Below are positions 24,801 to 36,800 of a stretch of DNA of 64,000 nt, one piece after another (the first letter of the stretch is position 1; every line of letters begins with the position of its first letter). Source of the stretch: Helicoverpa zea (Eukaryota; Arthropoda; Insecta; Lepidoptera; Noctuidae); NCBI RefSeq assembly GCF_022581195.2, contig NC_061474.1, positions 496,001-560,000 on the forward strand. Direction: 5' to 3'. A model generated the notes under the pieces. The model had not been told where the DNA came from. It searched no databases and saw only the letters and a list, made by a program, of their open reading frames with translations. The position numbers and the translations under genes were made by a program.

Positions 24801-27800
24801 TTAGAAGGTTTTAGAAACCGCAGATTACAAGAAACATAATTTATAGACGCGTAAGAAACATTGTTGCATCCCTAAAATTAATTGAAAAAGTTCTTATCAA
24901 TGTAAAATTGTAAAGCAAAAAGGGAATTCGCTAAAACATTGTTCGGCAGTAACTCATGAACAGCTAACAATCGTCTTCTTCATCAGTTGGTGACACCATA
25001 CTGACAATACACCCGTGCATAATGACTGACAACAACTTCCCAATCCAGGGGCCCCAAGCCCCCAACAAAACGTCCTAACTCCTCAACACCATCATTCGAT
25101 TCTAAAACCTAATTCACTAACAATAAGGCCTAGATTAGAATGAGCAATGAATACAAATGAAGTTTTTTTACAAAGCAATATTCTCAAAAGCTGCGATCGA
25201 TCAGGGGGGGCGATTCCATTAGCAGACGGATGTTCGTTTTGATAAGTCACCATGGCTGCGACGGGAAGGTTTCGAGGAAAACTCGTAAATTACAAACTGA
25301 TTGATTACAGTTTTAATGTATTTTTTTTTTAGTGTAATTAGCTCGCATTTACGAGTTTTTGTGTCTGTTGTTAACGAAGTTACTGTGTTTGGATATTTAA
25401 AAATAAACCTAGATGATATTGGACATCCTTAAATTAATCGAGGCTCTGAAATACATAACTCAAATCCTATGTAAAGATAAAATCAACTAGTAAAATCATA
25501 TTTGATTTAATCTTCTTATCAAGTGGAGTTCGCCAAAAAATACTACTTGTACAATCATTATATCTTAGTGTCTTTCTTTCTAAAAGTCAGTATCCCAATT
25601 TCATTTGGGATCGGTGTAGCACGTTTTCTTCCTCCATGCTCTTCTGTGTTCTTTCATATCACTCTTTCTCGCCATGTTGACTTACACATAATCCGTGCAT
25701 CGTTTCCTTAGTCCCTTCCATCCACTATATCTATCCACATTCATACTCATCACCTTCCTCTCAACATGATCCATCATTCCTCCGCATCACATGCCCATAT
25801 GACAGCCGGTTCCCACATAGCTTTTCGATATACCAGTCAACAAAATAAAATAGGTACACTTAATAGTCACGGCCAAAGTTTTCTAAACACTCAAACTTAC
25901 ACAACCTACTTATATAGTAACTCATTGTGTTATACAATAAGAACATCTAAGATAGTTACCTCGTAATGTATAGAGGTCAATGACCCCATGTTAAATTGTG
26001 AAGCAGCATACAAACAAAGATACATAAGCATGGAGAACAAATTACTATCGGAGGTGCCATAACGGAAAATCTCCTAAGAAAGCAGTCCGCCAAAATGCGA
26101 GGGACGAAGAACGTTACTGTCTTCGCTCTTACAAGCCTTCTTTGGACCCGATATTTTTTTGTAATACCAAAAATCGTTGACAGATGTCTCAAAGAACCCA
26201 AACGCCTCGCTAGCTCACTCGTATCTGATCGTTTTGGTCATGCCCATCTATACCAATATTATAAAGCTGAAGAGTTTGTTTGTTTGTTTGAACGCGCTAA
26301 TCTCAGGAACTACTGGTCCGATTTGAAAATTTCTTTCAGTGTTAGATAGCCCATTTATCGAGGAAGGCTATAGGCTACTTTTTATCCCGGTACGGGAAGT
26401 AGTTCCCACGGGATGCGGGTGAAACCGCTGGCAGAAGCTAGTAGTACATATTTGAGCTAGAAGAAGGCGCCTGACCTGTCTGCATTATGGCATCTCTGCT
26501 CATGTTTCCTTACTCCGTGTGGGTAAGTATAAGTTATGAATATTTTTAATAAGCTCTCTTCGAAGAACTTACTCTAAGGATGCTCTTTAAGTAGAAATAT
26601 TTTGCTCTAGGTAGACATCTTATTAAAGTTAGAAATAACTTACTTAAGTATTTGTTACTTGTAAACAAAATTCTTATCTAAGGGATAAGAATTTGTTTAT
26701 AACAAAATTCTTATCTAAGGGATAAGAATTTTGTTTATTTGCATGTAATTAATTTAAAGTTCAGTTAGGAAGCTATACCTTTTAGGCTTTTTTCTACATT
26801 ATATAATGTAATGTAATTGTAATAAAATGAATATTAAGATATGTGTGTGTAGTATAGAATTTAAAGTACCTACTAACACAGTTTTTTTTTTTAAAGAAAC
26901 AGCACGGAAAACTCCAAAACAAATTACATAACGAGAAACGTAATTTAAATTTTCAGTTGAATTTTTGCTGAAGTCGATTTTAACTTTTTCTTTACTCGGT
27001 TTACTAATACTAATATGTGCACCAAACCTTTACAGCCACATACCTATACAAAAGTATTATAAAAGTAACATATAAATGAACCTTTTCCAAAGGATCGTGG
27101 GTACGTGAAAAATATACGAAATATGAGTATGAAGAAATAATTCTACTTTCCCACGGTGGAATTAAGCTAGCGGCTTGAACGGGATTAATTTTACTCAGAA
27201 ACTCTCGCTTCGTATAGAAATGTACGTATTTAACCGACTGTAAATAAAGGAGGTTCTGTATGTTTTTTAGTTTACCTAACATGTGAAATAGTAAAATCTT
27301 TGATAATATAAAAAATATGAAAAGTTTGTATCTATGTTTGTTCTTTCACAAAAAAAAAACTACACGATGATTTTTTATGAAACTTTTCAGTAATATAGCT
27401 CATATCATACCTAGAATAAAATATAGGCTACTTTTATCCATGTGCAAGATAGAAAGATCGATAAATATTTCACTCAGCAGACGGGTGAAATCACAGGCGG
27501 AACCTAGTTCGAGTCGTTTCATGAGAGCCTGTAAATTCCGAATTGAAATTAAAAAAAAATACTTTGAGTTGCTCTATCATTTCTCTGGATAAGGCTTTAG
27601 ATACTTGAAAAAGAAGATACCTACGAGGCTTGTAACCACGTTTAATCAGTAAATTCTCAGTATTGCATAGATGGCTCTTGAATTTCATCTATAATTACTT
27701 GGAAAATGTTCATCATGTAGCAGATCAAAAACAAACATAATAATTAGCACAAAGTTTTCTTTTCCATCAAATATATAACAAAATAATTATTATAACTTAA

Positions 27801-30800
27801 ATAACTTATGAATGTGGTATGTAACACATTGCAAAGTAGTGCTAAAACTTACATGCAGGGCTGTTTTCAATTACTTTATGACCACCTACTTTCAGGTGCT
27901 ATTATTATCCCAAGAAAAATTGCCATCATTTATCCCTTCAATAACCCTAAAACGCTACGCCATAACTCAGTAGAAGATAAACGTGTCTTCCCAACATTTC
28001 CGTATCGTCCCCACGGCATTATCATTATCAGGGGCAGCCCCGTATTTATCTAATATCCTAAGCGGAATCTGGCACCCCATTAAGGGATATTTTGATTGAC
28101 ACACGCAACCCCTGAGAGTTGGCTCGCTGGGGGAGACGCGGTGGTGATTTCTGAAATATTTTTGTACTTGCATTTTTGGTTTGTCTTGCGTTCGTTTTGG
28201 TATTTCTTTTAGAAATACTGTTTTTCTTCTATGTATATTGAAATACAGTAAATGGCGCTATTGGTCGAAGGGCTAGGCTGTTTGATTGAATGGTATGGAT
28301 ATTTTAAACAGTAACTTACAGTATTTGGCAGCGCATCTGATGACTGATATTTTACCAAGATTTCAAAACGTATGCATATTTATTTTAGATTACCTTTTTA
28401 ACTTAACAAATTTTTATCACACTCGTTACAACAAAATCAAAGACATAGTGTTCACTTTACCTCAGTCTAACAAAACTATAACACCCCTTACGCACACGAG
28501 TCTATCCAAAGCCAAAACATAACCGATTAAAATATACCCCCGCCCCACCCCCCGGGTGGGGGAACTACCCCAACACACACTTAATACAGTTTTGTCTCGC
28601 CATTTCGATACGAGTGTGTCTCAGTCATGTCTCGGCGGTTGACGGTTTAGTTTTTGTAGATAGCTTTTGTTTTTTCTGCATCGTGTTATATAGAACTTCG
28701 TGACATGTGAAAAAGGAAATGTTATAGAAAAGTGTTCAATTATATTTTTTTCATTGACCAGCCATCATATGGTGTCTATTTTCTATCTATGTAAACGTTA
28801 CACTTGGTTTCATATTAATTTTATTTTTACATAGGATATCTAGAAATCATTAATAGAAGGAATTCACACTTTTTCATCACTCATTTATCTTCTTTGCTAT
28901 GACTTATTATTTATTATTATGAAGTTACTAAGCACATTTTGTGTTCAAAAGTCAATATATCCCAAACAAGACGTGTGACGATTTCAATCTCTGGTCCACA
29001 AAAGCGGAGATTAGACGCACTCAATACACCCCCCCCCCCCCACCCCTCTCACTTATGAGTGCTGTAATCAACCGGGTGGAAATATTCGACAATACACAAA
29101 TAACTGTACTTCTTATACTTAGCTACGTTTTATAATCCCTACTGGAGAATGTAGGAAATTTTTGTTGTGTTGAAAACTTTACATAATTATGTTAATTATA
29201 ATAATAGGTTACAATGAAATAAATGAAGAGCGCTCAAGACTACAAGCAACTTGACCATGTAATTTGCCAAATAATATGAAGAATTATCTGCCTAGCTTTT
29301 TTCATATTATTTTGCAGTCGGCCATTAATTTTACTGTTTCTAAGCCAAGAGCCCCTCTATATAAAACTTACAATAAAACCCAGTACAATTATTTTATTTT
29401 TTATTGATTTCCTTGTACTTATTTATCGTTACTATTTACTTACTTCTATGCTTATAAAAAAACAACCATTAAGTTACAAGGTATCTGACCACTAGTCTTT
29501 CCTCTCTACCCCATTCTAAGCTGTTCCCGTCATATGCACTACATTGTACACAGTCAACACTGCGCAGTATTGCCTGCACGGCAGTGTACGTCAATAAACA
29601 TTATCTAGCTGGCAGTTTGTTGTTAAGTTACTGTCTCGGAAATAGCTGTGATAAATAAGGAGGTTGTAGGCATTAGGTGCTAGTTTGATACTTTACGTTA
29701 GGAGCAGTTAGAAAAAAAGATAAATATTTGAAATTATCGAAAAAGATCACTCTTCAGCTTACCTAATATATACCTAGTAGTATAATATTAGAAGGTTAGT
29801 TAGCATAGGTAGAACATCAGCCTCCCGGGCCAGTGACCGCGTCACCCAACCGTGACTTTGATTACCCGAATGCGCGGATGTTGCACCAATCTCAGTTTTA
29901 CATGTTGCATCCCACTTGGGTAAGTATTACCTACTTTAGGATGGAGTAATCATTGCTTGGCTTAATAGCAATAGATAACATCAAACTTTTAGTAGAAGCG
30001 AGCTTGCAAACCTTTGTAAAGGCACTTCATTATTCTATACAGACTGCAGTTGTATTTTTTTTTAATAGAGTTTTGGAACAGAATACATGGGATGATTATG
30101 ATTATACTGACAAATACTATATAGCTGTCGAAGCAAACTCAATCATAAGCCTTATATAATACTGCAAAGTTTCAACCAAATCCTTTCGTTTTGCGTAAAA
30201 AACGGACACAACCAAAGCCTTTAAGTTTAAAATCTGAGTGTGATATGATGACTTACGATAGCAAGGAAAAGATCAATAGAAAGCAGGACTCCCATACAAA
30301 CTCTATCATTGAAGACGAAGATACAAGCAACCTATCTTGCCATCTCCAAAATACACATTTAAATACTCAAGAAACACCATCCCGCGCAAACCCATCGGTA
30401 GCTCTCTCCTCGGAGTACGCGTTTAAGAATATGAATTCAACCCAATAACCCTTTTCTATTCAAATAAAAGCGAATAGGGCAATAAAACCTAAGGTTTGCG
30501 TTAACAGCTCTCTTCGCGTAAAATTTTAAGAGGTCTGCGCTACTGTTTCACATTTGGATCTGTAGGTGTTTATAGCGAAGATTCTCGTCAAGAATAACTG
30601 TGCTATGGGCGATTTATGTCAATCTAAAGTATCTTTTATTATTGCCCTTTTTGTGGGAATTAAGTTATCTAAGGAGTCACGTTAGTTAGTCGGTTATCTA
30701 ATGTGTACATTTCGGCAGCTACTCTCAGTCTTAGTGAATGCTGCTTAATATTACATGGCCTTGTTGTTCTGTCTATCTGACTGATTTCAACTTATTCTGA

Positions 30801-33800
30801 CTTCATATAAACATACATAGAGAGACGAACATGAACTGTAGCTGTATTATGTGTCCAAAGACTTGAAGCTCTGTTACGGTCTTATATCAATGGCCAGGCG
30901 CTTAATGCCTTAACAGTGCCAGCCCAGACCAGCAATTATTTACGTGAAAAAGCTGCTATATTAATGAATACTTATTCTTCGTAAAAAACCTGGTATTCGT
31001 TATTCTCTATTTCATAATAATAGTAAATATGGTGTAACACATACATACAGTTCAACAGGTTGAAAGTGAACGTACCTCACATGGAAGGTGGTTGCTCTTG
31101 ACCTTTGTGGTCTCCTGCCTTGCACTTAGCATTGTACGATATGGCTAGCTGGATTATTTTTAGATCAGCTTGATCGTTAAGTAATAAAAATTTTGTAGGA
31201 TAGTTGAAAAGATGAGATGTGGCCAGCAATTTGAGTGCTTTTGTATGGAGTGTTCGGTTGAAACTACTAATTTTACTTGGATATTTTATTTATCACAAGC
31301 TCTGTTCCGCGGTTCCACCCGCGTCTCGAAGGAGCTATTTCCCGTTTCCGAATAAAAAATATCATTCTGATATATCTGTCAAGTTTTTTCAAAATCCATA
31401 CAAAAGATTTTGCATGAGAGAGGAACAAACATTCATCCATGCATCCATTCATACAAACTTCTGTATTTACAATATTTTGATACTATGTAAGTATTTATTT
31501 ATGACTATAAAATGGGACATGTAAGGAAGTGGTATACAGAACGGGGACTATCTAAAACGGAACTTACGGAACGTATTAATTATAGTTTCTAATATGAGGT
31601 CAATGCTCTACCAATTAATAGTTAAAAAGTTTCCACCACAGAGGTTTCTTTTAAAGAGGCTTCATAAAGCACGTCCTACACTACTTCGAACCCTAAATAC
31701 GTTTTTAAAAAACATGGATAAATCAGACCCCTCGTTCTTGCAGCGTAAGCTACAAGGGGTGACCAAGCACCCAAGAGGAACGCATAAAATCTATAACGGA
31801 CCCCAGTTATCCCATGATCTCGTTGTATCAATCAAATCAACGTTTCCTAACGAAATTCTCTTTGGGACACTAAAGTGTATGCACCCCAGTCATTTGTCTT
31901 AAGGATGGTCACCCTAGCTCTGAATGTTAGGACGATACGTTCGAGAGTTGCTATGTTCGAAATGGCAGTTTTCTCTTTTTGTGTGTTGGGTGGAATAGTA
32001 ATGTGGTTTACGTAATTTTTGGTAGTATTGTGGATTTTGATGGTGTCAGTTTGCGTTTAGCTGTGGTCTTTATAAACAAGTCTTTAAAACAACATGCGTA
32101 ATAACATGCTTTTTTTAGAATAAACAAAACCAAATGCGGTTTTGGAGATTTCTGAGAAGACGCAAATTTATACCTGCAGCAAGACAAGTTCATCGTAATA
32201 TAAAAAATTCCATCGAAACGCCACAGAAAAATATCTGTTGTGTTTGGAAACAAGATGTTTTGGGCATATCTACAATAACCAATCCAAGGACTAGGCACAC
32301 CAAAAAAATACTTACTCCAACACACACAAAAAAACAATTGCAGAACCTTGACTTGTACTAAACGTCCTCAATATCCTCGCAGAGTTTATAAGCAGCGCGC
32401 ATGTTTATCCGGGGGAGCCGGGGGGTGTTGGGTGTGTTGGGGGTTGGGGGTGTTGGGGGAGCCGCCCCCCAGTTTAGACAGTATTGTGTTTGTGCTGCAC
32501 TTTACACCCCTCAAAGATGTGGCTGATATGAGCCCGTAATAAGCTGATGGCGATCGTCACGTGATTTTTTGCGGAGAAGTGATTTTTTTATTCCTAGTTA
32601 TTATTATTTTTTTTTATCTGTGTATATGTGAGATTGATGAGAAATATTTGTTTTTGAATACAAATTACGTCTACGTCTAGAAGGCGTGATACTTTGATGG
32701 AAACATTTATGATTTGATTATCGTTTCCCAAATATTAGATCCTGATTAATGCTTTCCCCATAAACAATGTAAAACTAAGCAGACTTTCATTAAGCAAGTA
32801 TTTGGAGTATACTTTTTGATTTGGGGGTTATATCAGTATGTTTGATAAGTAGTAAGTTCTTAACTTACCTCGACGATAATTATTTTTCGTGAGGCTTACA
32901 ATGCCACACATTAAACTTTTATCAATAAGTCCTTTTAACTCTAACTACTGAATATAAGTAAGTTTAAGATCAAACCCACGTTCGTACCCGTCGTCTCAAT
33001 CCATTCGGTAATAGTTAGGAATAGGAAGGAATGAGTAACGGTGCGCGTGAGAGCAAATCTAAGTTTCCTCTGATTTACTGCATATTGCATACGGTTTTAT
33101 AGACCCGATATACTTCTGTGGCTTTCAGATTTATTGTTTTATGGAATTAACTGGTATAGGTTCTAAGTCACGTGTGTTTTATATGATCAATTCAGTTCTT
33201 TTTTAATAATTCTATGGTATCCACAAATACTTATCAAAATATCAGTAGTCTGCTACATACGAATACGTATGTATGTGCATTTAGATCTTAACATTTTTCA
33301 AACGACAAATTAATTGCAAAAGATAGGTTTGCAATTTCGGTAAAAAAAATCCGCTTGTCAAGCTTAATCCTTATAATGTTTTCTCAACGTACTTAAAAGT
33401 ACTAACCTTATATAATTTCGGTCCTTTCAGATGACCTTACTCAAATTAAGATGAACTACCAAATTCACACAGCAACAAAAGAGACGCTTAACAAATAAAA
33501 CAATCAAAAACAATTGAATTAAAATCTACCATTCTACTATATCAGATGTACTTGAGTCAGTGTTGCCACAACACACCGTGGAGAACTTCCCATGAAAAAC
33601 TATGACAATGCACAATAACAGCTCAGATGTACAAACGAATAGATTCCAGAAATTCACGATTTGCTTTGGAAATTCTTGATAACATACTGGGACTTACTGT
33701 TGCTAACGAAGAATATTTCTCCAGGAATTGGCCTCTTTAGGTTCTCGAAGAAGTCACCGATTGAGACCTAGATATGTTGAGAAAAGCCATTCTTGCAATT

Positions 33801-36800
33801 CGCCCGCGTAGAGTTCGGTTATTACGCGTTTCCAAGAGAACTCTTCAAAAGTCCGGGATAAAAACTATCCTATGTTCCTCCTCCAGGGCAACTCTATCTC
33901 TGTACCAAATTTTATTTAAATCAGTTCGTGGCTTAGACGTGAAAGCGTAACAGACAGACAGACAGAGTTACTTTCGAATTTATAATTTTAGTAGGGATTG
34001 ACATATGTAGATTGAACTTGTACAAACAAATGAAAGCTTATTTGGGATCCTCAGAAAACACTGGCAATTTCATAGTCTGCCTAGTTTTAGCTCAACATGT
34101 TGGGGTCGTCTTACAATTTAACAGATGCACCCGAATACCAGTGTTTTATATGGAACGACAGCCTATCTGACATCCTCAATTAATGTACCCTTGCAACACA
34201 TTACCCTCATTAAAGTGACCAAAATGCAAAATAACAACAGTGCGCAAATGCGTACTCTTTTCTTGCCAAATACAATGTACCTATGTTTGTACGCGAATTC
34301 ATTTTGCGCACAACTTACCAGGTTTTTATAGTGATCAGAAGATGAACAATTAACCTTGAACATGTCACGTTTAGTTACCGGATCTTGATGTCTAGCAATC
34401 TAGTCTCATTCAAAACTATGATGAGGTTTTGTGGGGAAATGATGTAATTAAAATAATTTTTGTATATTTTTATCTCGATTAGATGACATTTGTTAATATG
34501 TACACGAAGGCTCTTTCAGGTGGAGTTAGGGAAGATGAAAACATGCTGCACCGACCTCAAATAAAATTTGGATGGACAGATAGGACGATGATGATGAATC
34601 AAAAGACTTAGAACAACTGGTACTCTTTCCCCCAAAAGTATTGCCATAAAATCCTTTCGTGTGTCATTAATAAAACCATCTGTTATCCGACCTAATTATT
34701 TGCTACAATTAGAATCTCATGTATGCCTACAGAATATATGTACCTACATGTATTCTATTTAAAATAAGTACTTCATACAAAAGTATCCTTTCCGAAGCAA
34801 TACAGCGTGTTTACTCCCGTCCCTCTGGGAAACTCAAACGTAACAAAGCCACAAAAAGTTGCATTTTAGCGCTCACTCCTGTCTCGTAAGGTAACCCTTT
34901 GAAAGTCAAGGTACAATGGACCCCAAAAAGTTTAAGTCCAACGGACCTAACCTTTAGCTGAATATTTTGGATTAAACTTCATTTATCCTATGGTTTTTTG
35001 TAGCTTTAATAAATTTATAGAGATGAAACTTTTTGTTCAGTAGGTATACCCAGTAATCACATAATAATATTGCGTTATATAATTATATCAAAGAAACCTC
35101 TTATTCAGTGCACAAAATAATGACTTATAGTACTTATATTGGAGTTTAGATTTCCAATTTTTACATGAATTTGGAAAATATATAGCTACATTAAATTACT
35201 TCATAAAGCAAAACTTTCATTGCCTTACTATAATATACTGACAGGCGGTTTGACTCAAAATAAATGACGTGATCATGATCACTTTAAAGGTTAACCAACT
35301 AATAATTCTAGATATAATAAGTGATCTATATAAGCTAACTGGTAATCCTTGCTCGTTTGATCTTGGCTTACTTAACCAGAATTAATGATTACTACATATA
35401 ATTTACTGTTCATAATTCAATGGGTTGAAAATACAAATAACTGGCCTCACGGCTCACGGGTGAACTAAGCTCTGCTGCGTACGCTGTCAAAAAGGTAAGA
35501 TCTCTCACCAATGGTGCCACGGCGTGTTTAGTGGATTTTAGTCATTTCCATAGTCATATATCCTATGGAATTCACCAGTCTAACCAAGGGGTATTGGGTT
35601 GCCCGGGTAACTTTGTTGAGGAGGTCAGATAGGGCAGTCGCTCCTTGTAAAGCACTGGTACTCAGCTACATCCGGTTAGACTGGAAGCCGACCCTGACAT
35701 AGTTGGGAAAAAAGCTCGGAGGATGATGATGTCCTATTCGATTGTGTTAATTCGTATGTGGGGCAATGCTGCCGACATTGAAAATTTCTTCGTGTTACGG
35801 AAGAGCGCTGTTCGTGCTTATAATAAACCCCTATATTGGTATTCTGGACCAACACGTCGACGCCAATACACGCAAATTACACACAATCATTTTGGCTTAA
35901 ACAGTGACATGCACAATTTAAGCTAACTTTGAATGTTAACACACAGATCATCCTCACACTAGGTATGTAATGAACTTCAGCCCACGATTCAATAGCTTTT
36001 ACCAGGAATCCAAAATGTCATAAAGGCTTGGTCTGGTCAGTTCTCAGAACGTTAAACAGACACAGAACAAACATACACTAGAGTGACCATAAAATATAGC
36101 AGGTTGATTTCAATGTCCTACTGATTGTGGAAATCTGTCTGTAGTTTTGTTTGTTTTATCATGGATGGCGGATTAAAAATAAATGGATATGATACCTATG
36201 ATTTCTCCCTGAGGTATTTTGCTTGTCCGAAGTTCGCTAATAGTAACTACAAAAGAGTCAAAATGTATAAAGCTCTAATTAGCTTTCATTAAGAGCGGCA
36301 TAGACATTTGACGATTTTAAAGTCACTAGGAACTTTGGAGTACAAAATTATTTGACGTGAAGTGTAGGTACACGAACCTTTTATTTGGTAGGTATAGGTA
36401 TTTTTATGAGATCAATGAAAACGAAGCCACGAGCGAAAGCTAGTTATGTAATAAACGTGATATTCCTACGAGAAACCAAATTATGCAATACGTTATTGAC
36501 TCCCATATAGAAATAAACAGGTTTGGCAAAACTAGACTAGTGGGTCGATATGAACTGATAGACAAACAAGAATGTTTCGCTAAAATAACTTTATAAGGCC
36601 TTTGTATCACTATGAATGAACTAAATATAAAATCTTATAGGTATCAGAACTATTTAGACACGTAGGTATTGGAAAAGCTTTTGGTGCAGATTGACATTTG
36701 ATGTAGGGTTTCCATACTGTAGAGTATTTTCGGATTTGTCCCAATTTATAATGACATGTTGAAATTAATGTGTTATTAAAAAAATATTTGTTTTTTGAAA

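Noticed and set aside
31594..31902. Plus-strand open frame of 102 codons in knk intron 1
   Set aside because: No family recognised, no neighbouring exon-like sequence with matching splice sites, and no second line of evidence.
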